64,000 nt of DNA from CADEGL01 sp050180485 (GTDB taxonomy: Bacteria; Pseudomonadota; Alphaproteobacteria; CADEGL01). Each line of letters begins with the position of its first letter. Positions within the stretch are counted from its first letter, which is position 1. The notes under the pieces were generated by a model. The model was not told where the DNA came from and made no database searches. It saw only the letters and a program-made list of their open reading frames with translations. Position numbers and translations under genes: made by a program. Shown one piece after another: positions 15,029-24,102 of the stretch. The stretch lies in the NCBI GenBank assembly GCA_050180485.1, contig JBFXED010000002.1, forward strand, positions 142,450 through 206,449. Reading direction: 5' to 3'.

Positions 15029-16162
15029 ATGAAATACGGCTTCTTCACCACCCTAGCCGAGCCGGACAACCGGCGTTCCTATCATCAGATCATCGACGAT
15101 CTGCGCGAGCAGGCAGTCGCCTGCGACCAGGCAGGCTTCGAGACGCTGTGGCTGGCCGAGCATCATTTCGGCCCCGAAGGCATGGGCAACAGTGCGAATC
15201 CCGTGCTGCTGGCCGCCGACCTCGGCAACCGCACCAAGCGCATCCGCATGGGCATGTGCGCGGTGATCCTGCCCTGGTGGCATCCGCTGCGTCTGGCGGA
15301 AGACCTGGCCGCGCTGGACCATATGCTGAACGGCCGCCTCGACGTCTCGGTCGGCCGCGGCGTCTGGCCGCGCGAAGGCCCCAACTTCCATCCCAACGCG
15401 GACCCGCGCAATTCCGACGCCCTCATGGGCCTGTTCCGCGAGAGCCTCGACATCATCCGCAAGGCGTGGACGGAAGAATTCTTCAGCCACGAGGGCAAGA
15501 ACTATGTCCTGCCCCATCCGGCCACGACGTGGAACCATCCGATGTATCCGCAGGATGCGCGCTGGCGCGATGGCGAGCGCGTGACCAAGCTGAACATCGT
15601 GCCCAAGCCGTTCCAGAAGCCCCATCCGCCCTTGTGGATGGTGTGCTCCAGCCCGCCGTCGATCGAGTACGCGGCGAAGAACGGCATCGACATCCAGGTC
15701 TGGCAGCCGCCGCCCAAATCGGTCCGAGCGTTAGGCCAGATGTACGCCGAACACCGCTCGAAGGCGGAAGGGCGGCCGATCGATCCGGCGAAGCACATGG
15801 CCGTGCTGCGCCAGGTCTATGTCGCGCCGACGATGGAAGAAGCGCTGCGCGACGCGCAGAAGAGCTCGACCTTCGTGTTCCTCTACAACAACCCGTTCCG
15901 CGGCCTGTCCATGTTCATGAATCCGGGCGAGAAACCGGGGCCGGGCATGCAGATGGGTTGGGACTTCCTGGTCGAGCGCGGCAACATCATGGTCGGCACG
16001 CCGGACTACGTGGCCGAGCGGCTCAACGAGCTGCGCGAGGTCGGCGGCGTGGAGAACGTGATGGTGGATATGGCCCTGCCCTATCTGGAGCAGAAGCAGA
16101 TCCTGCGCAGCATGGAGCTGTTCACCACCAAGGTCATGCCGCAGCTCAAGAAGGCGGCTTGA
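15029..16162 (+). CDS. LLM-class flavin-dependent oxidoreductase (luciferase-like)
   Basis: 377 residues with the bacterial luciferase-like TIM-barrel pattern: MKYGFFTTLAEPD at the start, LAEHHFGPEG near 48, then RTKRIRMGMCAVILPWWHPL and LDVSVGRGVWPREG. These enzymes use reduced FMN or F420 for monooxygenation or hydride transfer. It begins 64 nt after the tandem acyl-CoA dehydrogenases, on the same strand, and ends just before a strong terminator, so it is probably the last gene of that catabolic unit. The substrate cannot be told from sequence. Confidence 0.9.
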   Translation: MKYGFFTTLAEPDNRRSYHQIIDDLREQAVACDQAGFETLWLAEHHFGPEGMGNSANPVLLAADLGNRTKRIRMGMCAVILPWWHPLRLAEDLAALDHMLNGRLDVSVGRGVWPREGPNFHPNADPRNSDALMGLFRESLDIIRKAWTEEFFSHEGKNYVLPHPATTWNHPMYPQDARWRDGERVTKLNIVPKPFQKPHPPLWMVCSSPPSIEYAAKNGIDIQVWQPPPKSVRALGQMYAEHRSKAEGRPIDPAKHMAVLRQVYVAPTMEEALRDAQKSSTFVFLYNNPFRGLSMFMNPGEKPGPGMQMGWDFLVERGNIMVGTPDYVAERLNELREVGGVENVMVDMALPYLEQKQILRSMELFTTKVMPQLKKAA

Positions 16163-16181
16163 ACCACGTCCTCTGAATCGG

Positions 16182-16216
16182 AAAGGCCCGCGCCGATGGC
16201 GCGGGCCTTTTTCTTT
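16182..16216 (+). terminator. Strong intrinsic terminator (bidirectional position)
   Basis: AAAGGCCCGCGCC - GAT - GGCGCGGGCCTTT forms a perfect 13-bp stem with a 3-nt loop, followed by TTCTTT. It lies between the convergent LLM oxidoreductase gene and the FAD oxidoreductase gene. The A-tract on the other side lets it act in both directions. Confidence 0.92.
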
Positions 16217-16225
16217 CGGAACCGA

Positions 16226-17377
16226 TCAGTGCTTGGCGGGCTTGGCCGTACCGTCCCACAGGCGCTGCGGGCCGAGATCGCGCTCGGTCACCTTCAGCGC
16301 CTTCACCTCGTCCGGAATGCCCTTGCCGGTGACGAGGCTGGCGGCCGTGCGCGAAAGACCGACCGACGTCTCGATGCCGTAGCCGCCCTGGCCCGCGAGC
16401 CAGAAGAAACCTTCGATGTTCGGGTCGTAGCCCGCGACCGGCACGCCGTCGATCACGAAGCTGCGCAAGCCCGCCCAGGTACGCAGGATGCGGCGGATCT
16501 CGAAGGTCGTCGCCTTCTCGATCCGGTCGACGGTCAGCGCGATGTCGAGCTCTTCCGGCTGGGCGTCGGTCGGCGGCGACGGCGTCTCGTCAGCCGGCGA
16601 GCCCAGCACTGTGCCCGCATCGACCTTGAAGTACCATTCTTCCTGCGTGTCGAAGACGACCGGCCATTTCGAACCGTCAACGCCCGGCGGCTGGTTGAAG
16701 GCGACGACCGTGCGCCGCTTGGGCACGAGGCCGATCTTCTTGGCGCCCACGCGCTCGCCGACCACATCGGCCCAGGCGCCCGCCGCGTTGATCACGACCG
16801 GCGCCGTGAATTCGCCCTGCGGCGTCTTCACATGCCACTTGCCACCCTTGCGCTCCAACTGCAGCGCCTCGGCATTGGTCACCACCTGGCCGCCCGACGC
16901 TTTCATGCCGCGCAGATAGCCCTGGTGGATGGCGTTCACATCGAGCGCCATCGTGTTGGGATCGAGGAAGCAGGCCGCGAGATAGTCGCGGCGCAGCACG
17001 GGCACCGTTTTCACCGCCTCGTCCACGCTGATCTCGTGGATCTCGGGCGACAAAGGCTGCACGGCCTTGAGCGCATCGTAGAGCACCGTCTTCTGGTCTT
17101 CGCGCGCGACGAACATCAGCCCGTGCGGATGGCACAGCGGCACTTCGGTGAAACCCTTGGGCGGATTCTGGAAGAACGGTCCGCCGGCAATGGCCAGCGC
17201 ACGGATCGCGTGCGGCCCATAGGCCTCCGTATAGACGGCGATAGAGCGGCCGGTCGTGTGGTAGCCGGGCTGCTCCTCGCGCTCCAGCAGCAGCACCTTG
17301 TGGTCCTTGGCCAGCCAGTAACCCACCGAGGCGCCCGCGATGCCGGCGCCGATGATCAGAAAGTCGCATTCACGCAT
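16226..17377 (-). CDS. FAD-dependent D-amino-acid dehydrogenase, D-arginine dehydrogenase-like
   Basis: 383 residues of the DAO family. It begins MRECDFLIIGAGIAGAS (GxGxxG FAD site). The following segments strongly recall Pseudomonas DauA: ALDVNAIHQGYLRG, VINAAGAWAD, GLVPKRRTVVAF, RTWAGLRSFVIDG and GFFWLAGQGGYGIETS. DauA oxidises D-arginine and other D-amino acids to 2-oxo acids. The start at 17377 leaves 29 nt after the upstream gene; a longer frame from 17437 would run back into that gene. It is likely co-transcribed with the PYROXD2-like oxidoreductase upstream. The substrate is inferred from recalled similarity. Confidence 0.85.
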   Translation of the reverse strand: MRECDFLIIGAGIAGASVGYWLAKDHKVLLLEREEQPGYHTTGRSIAVYTEAYGPHAIRALAIAGGPFFQNPPKGFTEVPLCHPHGLMFVAREDQKTVLYDALKAVQPLSPEIHEISVDEAVKTVPVLRRDYLAACFLDPNTMALDVNAIHQGYLRGMKASGGQVVTNAEALQLERKGGKWHVKTPQGEFTAPVVINAAGAWADVVGERVGAKKIGLVPKRRTVVAFNQPPGVDGSKWPVVFDTQEEWYFKVDAGTVLGSPADETPSPPTDAQPEELDIALTVDRIEKATTFEIRRILRTWAGLRSFVIDGVPVAGYDPNIEGFFWLAGQGGYGIETSVGLSRTAASLVTGKGIPDEVKALKVTERDLGPQRLWDGTAKPAKH

Positions 17378-17406
17378 TGGAAGATTTGCTCCGTGAGACG
17401 AAAGAA

Positions 17407-19005
17407 CTAGGCGGCGAGTTTCTTGAGCCGTGGCCAATCCCTAAGGATTTCACGCGCCGCGTTGGTGCCGGGCACGCCCGTGACGCCGCCGCCCGGATGG
17501 GTGGACGAACCGCACTGGTAAAGCCCGGCGATGGGGCTGCGATAATCGGCGTAATGCGGCACGGGCCGCTTGAAGAAGAGCTGATCGGGCGTGATCTCGC
17601 CGTGGAAGATATGGCCATGCGGCAGGCCGATGATCTGCTCGAGATCCGGCGGCAGCAGCACCTGCATGTCGATGATGCTGGAGGAGAAGCCGGGCACGAA
17701 CGCGTCCATCACCGCCATCACGGTCTTGGTGAAGTTCTCACGCTCGTTCGCCCAGATGCCGTTCTTCAACTCATAGGGCGCATGCCCGCCGAAGATGTTG
17801 ACGACATGCTTGCCCTCGGGCGCCAGCGTCTTGTCGTGCACGGTCGGCACCACGGGCGACAGGAACGGCCGCTGCGAATACCAGCCGTACTTCGCGTCGT
17901 CGTAGGCGCGCTCCATGTAATCAACGTCGGGTGCGAGATGCGTGAAGTCCGGATAGTTCATGCCCGCCGTCGCCGGATCGAAGCCTTTGAACTGGGGCAG
18001 CCGGTCGACCGCGATGTTCAGCTTGAAGGCCGTCGAGAAGGTCCGGAACCGCTTCAGGTCCTTCATCATCTCGGCCGGCAAATTCTCGGCACCGACCAGC
18101 CTCTCGAACAGCGGCTTGGCATGGACGTTCGATGCCACCAGCTTGGCCTCGTAGACCTCGCCGTTCTCCAGCGCCACGCCGGTGGCGCGGCCACCGTTGA
18201 CGACCACGCGCGCGACCGGCGCATTGATCTTGACCTCCATCCCATGCCGTTCGCCCATGGTCTGGATCGCCTTCGAGATCGCGCCCATGCCGCCTTCGGC
18301 GAAACCCCAACCCACATCGGGATCGTGCGCCAGGACGTGGTGTAGCAGCACATAGGCCGAGCCCGGCGATTTCAGCGAGGCGAAGGTGCCGATGGAGGAT
18401 TGGTAACCGAGCGCGCAGATGATCGATTCGTTCTCGAACCACTGCTTGAGGAAGTCGTAGCTGCTCATGGTGAACAGATCGGCCAAGCGGAAGAACTTTC
18501 CGCCGATCTTCCGGTGCCGCCAGGCGAAGGAGGCCAGATCCTTCATACCCTTGAGATCGCGCCGCGAGGGGTCGATGGGCGTCTCGAACATCATTCCGCG
18601 CACCACCGTGGTGGCGTCGGCCATGTAGGCGTTGAAATCGGCGTAGGCCTCGGCGTCCTTCTTCGACAGGCGCGCAAAAGAACGCTGGGTGATGGCGGGA
18701 TCGTCGTGAACGACGATCGAGCCGCCGTCGTCGGTCGGATGGAAGATGCCCTTGCAGGGCAGAATCTTGAGGCCGTTGTTGAAGAGGTCCAGATCGTCGA
18801 TGACGCGCTTGGGCATCATGCCGAACAGATAGGACGCCAGCGACATGCGGAAGCCGGGCACGACCTCTTCGGTCGCCGCCGCGCCGCCGATGATGTGGCG
18901 GCGTTCGAGCACCAGCGTCTTGAGACCTGCGCGGGCCAGGATCGCGCCGCACGCCAAGCCGTTGTGGCCCGCGCCGATGATGATCGCGTCGTAGCGCTGG
19001 GCCAT
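17407..19005 (-). CDS. NAD(P)/FAD-dependent oxidoreductase, PYROXD2/phytoene-desaturase-like
   Basis: 532 residues. The N-terminal dinucleotide fold IIIGAGHNGLACGAILARAG is followed by VLERRHIIGGAAATEEV, the phytoene-desaturase-type FAD signature. The C terminus GLYQCGSSTHPGGGVTGVPG is typical of COG1233 proteins related to PYROXD2. No carotenoid genes are nearby, so desaturation of a carotenoid is unlikely. The gene lies 29 nt upstream of a D-arginine-dehydrogenase-like gene on the same strand. gpmA diverges from it across about 105 bp. Confidence 0.88.
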   Translation of the reverse strand: MAQRYDAIIIGAGHNGLACGAILARAGLKTLVLERRHIIGGAAATEEVVPGFRMSLASYLFGMMPKRVIDDLDLFNNGLKILPCKGIFHPTDDGGSIVVHDDPAITQRSFARLSKKDAEAYADFNAYMADATTVVRGMMFETPIDPSRRDLKGMKDLASFAWRHRKIGGKFFRLADLFTMSSYDFLKQWFENESIICALGYQSSIGTFASLKSPGSAYVLLHHVLAHDPDVGWGFAEGGMGAISKAIQTMGERHGMEVKINAPVARVVVNGGRATGVALENGEVYEAKLVASNVHAKPLFERLVGAENLPAEMMKDLKRFRTFSTAFKLNIAVDRLPQFKGFDPATAGMNYPDFTHLAPDVDYMERAYDDAKYGWYSQRPFLSPVVPTVHDKTLAPEGKHVVNIFGGHAPYELKNGIWANERENFTKTVMAVMDAFVPGFSSSIIDMQVLLPPDLEQIIGLPHGHIFHGEITPDQLFFKRPVPHYADYRSPIAGLYQCGSSTHPGGGVTGVPGTNAAREILRDWPRLKKLAA

Positions 19006-19110
19006 CCCCGTCTCCGCCCGTTTGTCGCTTGTTTTGCGGTGATTTAATCAAGTTCGGCCGGACGCCACAACGGCTGGACAGGCCGGGAACGGCCCGCTAA
19101 ACGAAGCGCC

Positions 19111-19815
19111 ATGAAACTCGTCCTTCTCCGCCACGGCCAAAGCGTCTGGAACAAGGAAAACCGGTTCACCGGATGGGCCGATGTCGACCTGTCCGAACGC
19201 GGCGTCGCCGAGGCCCAAGCCGCCGGGCGCGCCATGGCCGCCGACGGGCTGGATTTCGATCTTTGCTATGCCTCGGTCCTGAAGCGCGCCATCAAGACGC
19301 TGTGGTTGGCACTCGAGACCATGGATCGCATGTGGCTGCCCATCCAGCACGATTGGCGCTTGAACGAACGCCATTACGGCGGACTGCAAGGTCTCAATAA
19401 GGCCGAGACGGCCAAGAAATACGGCGACGACCAGGTCTTCGTCTGGCGGCGCAGCTACGACACGCCGCCGCCGCCCTTGGAAGCCAACGACCCGCGTTCG
19501 CAGGCCAACGACCCACGCTATCGCGCCATCGCCGGCAAGGTACCGCTGTCGGAAAGCCTGAAGGACACGATTACCCGCACCCTTCCCTTCTGGCACGAAA
19601 CGATCGCCCCCTCGATCAAGAGCGGCAAGCGCGTGCTGATCGCGGCCCACGGCAACAGCATTCGCGGCCTGGTGAAGTATCTCGACAACCTCTCCGACGA
19701 GGAGATCACCAAGGTCGAGATCCCGACCGGACGCCCGCTGGTCTACGAGTTGGACGGCAGCCTCAAGCCCGTTCGCCGCTATTATCTCGGCGAAGAGAAG
19801 GCGGAATCGCACTAA
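19111..19815 (+). CDS. gpmA: 2,3-bisphosphoglycerate-dependent phosphoglycerate mutase
   Basis: 234 residues. It interconverts 3- and 2-phosphoglycerate in glycolysis through a phosphohistidine. The phosphoacceptor motif LRHGQSVWNKENRFTGW starts at residue 6. The acid residue lies in LNERHYGGLQGLNK, and the second histidine in AAHGNSIRGLVKYLD. Length and motif spacing match bacterial dPGM. The insertion after RRSYDTPPPPLE is normal for the family. It stands alone, divergent from the PYROXD2-like gene. Confidence 0.95.
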   Translation: MKLVLLRHGQSVWNKENRFTGWADVDLSERGVAEAQAAGRAMAADGLDFDLCYASVLKRAIKTLWLALETMDRMWLPIQHDWRLNERHYGGLQGLNKAETAKKYGDDQVFVWRRSYDTPPPPLEANDPRSQANDPRYRAIAGKVPLSESLKDTITRTLPFWHETIAPSIKSGKRVLIAAHGNSIRGLVKYLDNLSDEEITKVEIPTGRPLVYELDGSLKPVRRYYLGEEKAESH

Positions 19816-19905
19816 ATCTTCGGTTGCGGCGGATGGCGGCCAACACATCCGATTTGCCGGCGCCTGCGTATTGAAGATACATGGGACCTTAAGAAGGATC
19901 GCGCC

Positions 19906-20541
19906 ATGCTCCCGATTCTTCGTGCCTTCGCCATCCCCTTCGTCCTGATCGCGGCCGTCTGTGCCGGTTCCAGCGAGGCCGCCGAGCGTGCCGGCACGGT
20001 CACGCGCATCAAGGGCGAGGCCAGCGCCGCCGCCGCGGGCGCGCCCCCGCGGCCCTTGTCCGAGGGCGCCGAGATTTTCGCGGGCGACGAGGTCAAGACG
20101 GGCGCCGCGACGCGTTTGGAAATCACCATGGTCGACGATGCCAAGCTGACGCTCGGCGACAACTCACGGCTGGTGATCGACGCTTATGTGTTCCAGCCGC
20201 AAGCCAAGAAGGGCAACGGCGCGTTGCGCGTGGTCGAAGGCGTCTTCCGCGCGACCTCGGGCAAGATCGGCAAGCTAGAGGGCGCGCCGTTCCGCGTCGG
20301 CATGCCGGCCGCGACGCTGGGCATCCGCGGCACCGAGTTCTGGGGCGAGGTGAAGGACGCGGGTCTCTTGGTCGCGCTCCTCGACGGCAAGGGCGTGTTC
20401 CTGGAGAACCGCGCCGGGCGCGTGGAGATCACGCGCAAGGGCTATGCCACCACCATCGCGAGCCCCGACGCCAAGCCTTCGGCGCCGTTCAAGCTGACCG
20501 ACGACCAGGTCAAGGCGGCCCTGGCCACCGTCGCGTGGTGA
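19906..20541 (+). CDS. Secreted FecR-domain protein
   Basis: 211 residues. MLPILRAFAIPFVLIAAVCA followed by GSSEAA is a Sec signal peptide. Residues ~25-180 read as a FecR domain: AGTVTRIKGEASAAAAG, GDEVKTGAATRLEITMVDDAKLTLG, GTEFWGEV. Unlike TonB-linked FecR proteins it has no transmembrane anchor and no sigma factor beside it, so it is probably a soluble periplasmic protein of unknown role. AGAAGGA lies 8-10 nt before the ATG. It converges on the hydrolase gene that ends at 20548. Confidence 0.85.
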   Translation: MLPILRAFAIPFVLIAAVCAGSSEAAERAGTVTRIKGEASAAAAGAPPRPLSEGAEIFAGDEVKTGAATRLEITMVDDAKLTLGDNSRLVIDAYVFQPQAKKGNGALRVVEGVFRATSGKIGKLEGAPFRVGMPAATLGIRGTEFWGEVKDAGLLVALLDGKGVFLENRAGRVEITRKGYATTIASPDAKPSAPFKLTDDQVKAALATVAW

Positions 20542-20547
20542 CGGCCG

Positions 20548-21693
20548 TTACTGGCCAACCATTTCGTCGTCCACCGCGACGATTCGGCATTTAAGCGCGG
20601 CATCGTCGCATTTCTTGAGTGCAATTTTTTGCGCCTCCTCGGCCGTCCCCTGTCCAGCAATGGTCGACCAAGCGCTGAATCCGAATCCGATACCGATAAC
20701 AAACGCCTTGCCCGGTGGCGCGGTGAAATAGTTGGCCCAGGCCGCCGTCGCCTTTTCGATCCAATCCGACGTTCTGTTGAGCCGCGTAAGGTCGTCGGGC
20801 ATCGGATAGTCCGGCATCACAGGCCCTTCGGGAGGTGCGCTCCACGTAGTCAACGATGCTTGCCGCAAGAAGACATCGACCGGCTCGCGCCACAGCGCGA
20901 TTCCCTGGCGCCAAAAGAAGAGCGAGGCTCCGCCTTGTTCAAAAGATTTCGTCACCACCAGTTCGCCCTTGCCGCCGGCCTGGCGGTAGGCATCGAAAAA
21001 GAGCTTCGCCCGCTGCGGCGGCATCGTGGCGTCGTTCTCCGCGTATAGCCACAACGCGGACACCTTGGCGGACCGACCCGCCGCCTCGACACTTTGCAGC
21101 AGGGCCGCGTCCGGACAGCTACCGCCGGAAGCGCCGAAATTCACCACGCCGCGCAAACCGATCATGGGATTTCCGGCGAGTGCTACCGCGCCGGCTCCCG
21201 CCGCCCCCTGTCCAACGGCCAAAACCTGTGTCTTGTCCACGAAGGATCGCCCGGCGAAGTGGCGAATGACCGCCTCGTATTCGTCGGCGGTCTTCCTTGC
21301 CATCGCCGCGATGGTTTCCGCGGAGCAACCCGTGTCCCACGCGTCTGCCGCGCCGCCCGATTTTCCATAGCCGCGGCGCAGAAAGAAAACGGCAGCCCAA
21401 CCGCGGCGCGCGAACTCCGCGGCCTGGTAGTGGAAGTGAAGCGGCGACAATGCCGTGCGATCTCTCAGATCGATCGGCCCAACCGTCATCACGGCCAACG
21501 GAAACGGGCCGTCACCTTTCGGACGAAGGACGAACGCATCCAAGGAAACGTCCGTACCGTCGAGTTGGGCGGGCACCAGCAGCGACTCGCGCACGAGTTC
21601 ATTCGGCGGAATGGGCGGTGCTCCAGCACCGGCGCGGGTCGAGAGGAGAATGGAGGCAAGGACGGCGATAAATAGAGAAACGGACGCTCGCAT
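20548..21693 (-). CDS. Secreted alpha/beta-hydrolase-like protein lacking the nucleophile
   Basis: 381 residues starting MRASVSLFIAVLASILLS (signal peptide), with AGAAG-rich spacing before the ATG. The dienelactone-hydrolase/prolyl-oligopeptidase-like core has GPFPLAVMTVGP and FFLRRGYGKSGG. The nucleophile elbow reads GQGAAG (161-166): the GxSxG serine is Gly163, and the DNA supports this. A C-terminal ~70-residue segment (KAFVIGIGFGFSAWST, CRIVAVDDE) resembles DUF4189-type tails. The paralogue 17 nt upstream keeps the serine, so this copy is probably non-catalytic or divergent. It is the last gene of a five-gene minus-strand cluster. Confidence 0.8.
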   Translation of the reverse strand: MRASVSLFIAVLASILLSTRAGAGAPPIPPNELVRESLLVPAQLDGTDVSLDAFVLRPKGDGPFPLAVMTVGPIDLRDRTALSPLHFHYQAAEFARRGWAAVFFLRRGYGKSGGAADAWDTGCSAETIAAMARKTADEYEAVIRHFAGRSFVDKTQVLAVGQGAAGAGAVALAGNPMIGLRGVVNFGASGGSCPDAALLQSVEAAGRSAKVSALWLYAENDATMPPQRAKLFFDAYRQAGGKGELVVTKSFEQGGASLFFWRQGIALWREPVDVFLRQASLTTWSAPPEGPVMPDYPMPDDLTRLNRTSDWIEKATAAWANYFTAPPGKAFVIGIGFGFSAWSTIAGQGTAEEAQKIALKKCDDAALKCRIVAVDDEMVGQ

Positions 21694-21710
21694 TCTTCTC
21701 ACCTTATTTT

Positions 21711-22847
21711 CTAGGGCGTCACCAGCGCGTCGTCTTCCGCGGCGATATGGCAGCGCGCGCCACCGCGCTGGCAACTCTCCAGCGCCTGTTGCCGCGCATC
21801 GTCCAATGCGTTTCGCCCGGCGCGCCAGCCCCAGGCACCTCCCGCCCCGACGGCAAAAGCTTTGGAGGGCGCGCCGACGAGAAAATCCGCCCATGCCTTG
21901 CGGCCGGTATCGCTAGTCAGTTCGCGCGGCGGAGCAAGATCGACCTGCTGCGCGTCGGCGGGCGGCGTGTCCCAGGTGGGCAACCCGGCCTTGCGCAGGA
22001 AGTCGTCGACGAGCGGCCGCCAGATCGCGGTGCCCCGCCGGCTGAACAAGGTATGTCCGTCGTCGCCGAATGGGCCGAGGACGATCAGTTCGGCCTTGCC
22101 GCCGCTGGAAACGAAAGCATCGTGGAAACGCTGCGCCAACGCAGGCGAGAAATAACTGTCGTTCTCGGCATAGACCCACAACATCGGCACGCGCGCCGCC
22201 TCGCCGAACGCGCCGAAGGCGCGCACCAGGGCATTGTCCTCGCAGACGACGCCGGGCGACGGCGAACCCCGCCCGCCGGCGAAGCTGATGACTGCGCGCA
22301 AACCCTCCGGGGGATCGGCCGCCGTGGCTAAGGCCGCGAAGCCGCCGGCCGAAACGCCGACGATCAGGATGCGCGAGGCATCGACGAAGGAAAGGGCACG
22401 CAGAGATTCGACGGCGGCACGCAGATCCTTGGCCCCCTCCCGCCCCGCGCGCACATAGTTGGGGCGGCTGCACGGGCCGGCGCTTTCCGCCACGTCGCCG
22501 GTCGAGCTGCCATAGCCCCGGCGCAACACGACCGCCACGGCCCAGCCGCGGCGCGCCATCTCTTCCGCCTGAGGTCGCAGGGAACTGACCGCGAAGCGGC
22601 CGCGCTGGGCCACGTCGCGCGGCGCGCCGTGGGCGATGAGGGCGAGCGGAAACGGTCCACCGCCCGGTGGCCGGACGATCAATGATTCGAGCGTGTGCGG
22701 CGAGCCATCGATGGTGACAGACAGCGTGCCGACCTCGCGCACCAGCGCATCCTTGGCCACGGGCGGCGCCGCGCGCGCACCCGGCGCGGGATACACCGCG
22801 AACAGAACGAACACGATAGCAGCCATGCGAATGGGATGTATTTCCAT
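21711..22847 (-). CDS. Secreted alpha/beta hydrolase (dienelactone-hydrolase-like)
   Basis: 378 residues. MAAIVFVLFAVYPAPGARA after a short lead is a signal peptide; starts at 22847 or 22826 are possible. The core contains GPFPLALIAHGAPRD, LRRGYGSSTG and the nucleophile elbow GVSAGG with Ser166. The tail KAFAVGAGGAWGWRAGRNAL plus two cysteines is shared with the downstream paralogue. The product is probably a periplasmic esterase or peptidase. The ATG lies 5 nt after the stop of the DadA-like oxidase gene, so the genes should be co-transcribed. Confidence 0.82.
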   Translation of the reverse strand: MEIHPIRMAAIVFVLFAVYPAPGARAAPPVAKDALVREVGTLSVTIDGSPHTLESLIVRPPGGGPFPLALIAHGAPRDVAQRGRFAVSSLRPQAEEMARRGWAVAVVLRRGYGSSTGDVAESAGPCSRPNYVRAGREGAKDLRAAVESLRALSFVDASRILIVGVSAGGFAALATAADPPEGLRAVISFAGGRGSPSPGVVCEDNALVRAFGAFGEAARVPMLWVYAENDSYFSPALAQRFHDAFVSSGGKAELIVLGPFGDDGHTLFSRRGTAIWRPLVDDFLRKAGLPTWDTPPADAQQVDLAPPRELTSDTGRKAWADFLVGAPSKAFAVGAGGAWGWRAGRNALDDARQQALESCQRGGARCHIAAEDDALVTP

Positions 22848-22852
22848 CGACG

Positions 22853-24100
22853 CTAGAACCGGTCGATCCGGTAGGGCGCAAGGTCGATCATCGGCGCCTG
22901 TCCCGTCACGACTTGGGCGATCACACGGCCCGTGGGCGCCGCGCCCAGCAGGCCCAGATGGCCATGGCCGAAAGCGAAGTAGGCATTGGCCAAATTCGGC
23001 GCACGTCCGATCACGGGCAGGCTGTCGGGCAAGCAGGGCCGATGCCCCATCCATTCGGAGTGCTTCTCCGTGCGCAGTCCGGGCATGATCGTCTTGCCGA
23101 TGCCGAGAAAAATCTCGGCACGCGCGTAATTGGGCAGCGCGTCGAGCCCCGCCAGCTCGACCGTGCCCGCGATGCGCACGCCCGTCTCCATGGGCGTGAT
23201 CGCGATCTTCTTGTCGAGGACCATCAGCATGTTGCGCGGTGCGGTGCCCGGGTCGGCGATGGTGACGTGATAGCCGCGCTGGCTTTCCAGCGGCACGTTG
23301 TGCCCAAGCAGCTTCGCCAGCGTTCGTGACCACATGCCGGAAGCGATCACCACTGCGCGCGGCGTGATGTTCCCGCGATCGGTGCGCACGGCGGCGATTT
23401 TGCCGTCCGCCACGTCCAGCCCGTTCACCTCGGCGCGCAGGACTTGGCCGCCTTCGCGCGCGATGCGCTCCGCCAGCGCCTGGGACAACCGGTAGGGATT
23501 GCGGCAATGGCCGTTGCCGTGGGCCCGCAGCGCCACTTCGAAGATCGGTGCCAAATCCGGCTCCAGGTCGCGGATCTCGTCCTTGCCCAGCACGTCGTAG
23601 GATTCGCCGGATGCCGCGCGCAGTTCGTTCACCAGCCGGTCGCCCTCGTAGGATTCGCGCTTCATATAGAGGTAGAGCTGGCCCGGCACGCGGATCAGAT
23701 CCTCGACCCCGGCCCAGCGCACGAGCGGCATCAGCGAATCGACACAATGCCGGTTGAGCGCCTGCAGCGCGCTCGCGTTGTGGCGCACGCGTCCGAGACG
23801 CGTCTCGGCCATGAAGCGCAACAGCCACGGCAGCGCACGCGGCAGGTAACTCTTGCGGATGTGCAAGGGGCCGTGGGGATCCCGCAGCCATTTGGGCACG
23901 TCCCACATCATGCCCGGCATGCCGATGGGCATGGTGGCCAGGTTCTGGATACCGCCCGCGTTGCCGAACGAGGTCATCTCGCCCGGCCCGCGACGATCGA
24001 CCAGAATCACGGGCACGCCCGCGCGCACCAGATAGGCCGCGCAACAGATGCCGACGATGCCGGCTCCCACGACGACGACGGGTGCTTCGGCCTCGGCCAT
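22853..24100 (-). CDS. FAD-dependent D-amino-acid dehydrogenase family oxidase (DadA-like)
   Basis: 415 residues beginning MAEAEAPVVVVGAGIVGICC (FAD GxGxxG). It continues LVDRRGPGEMTSFGNAGGIQ, as in DadA and other DAO-family deaminating dehydrogenases, and ends with GHGHLGLLGAAPTGRVIA. It oxidises an amine or D-amino acid substrate. The gene begins 2 nt after the GNAT gene stop, which suggests translational coupling. A lyase that releases amino acids by fumarate elimination lies two genes upstream. Substrate unknown. Confidence 0.88.
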   Translation of the reverse strand: MAEAEAPVVVVGAGIVGICCAAYLVRAGVPVILVDRRGPGEMTSFGNAGGIQNLATMPIGMPGMMWDVPKWLRDPHGPLHIRKSYLPRALPWLLRFMAETRLGRVRHNASALQALNRHCVDSLMPLVRWAGVEDLIRVPGQLYLYMKRESYEGDRLVNELRAASGESYDVLGKDEIRDLEPDLAPIFEVALRAHGNGHCRNPYRLSQALAERIAREGGQVLRAEVNGLDVADGKIAAVRTDRGNITPRAVVIASGMWSRTLAKLLGHNVPLESQRGYHVTIADPGTAPRNMLMVLDKKIAITPMETGVRIAGTVELAGLDALPNYARAEIFLGIGKTIMPGLRTEKHSEWMGHRPCLPDSLPVIGRAPNLANAYFAFGHGHLGLLGAAPTGRVIAQVVTGQAPMIDLAPYRIDRF

Positions 24101-24102
24101 GA

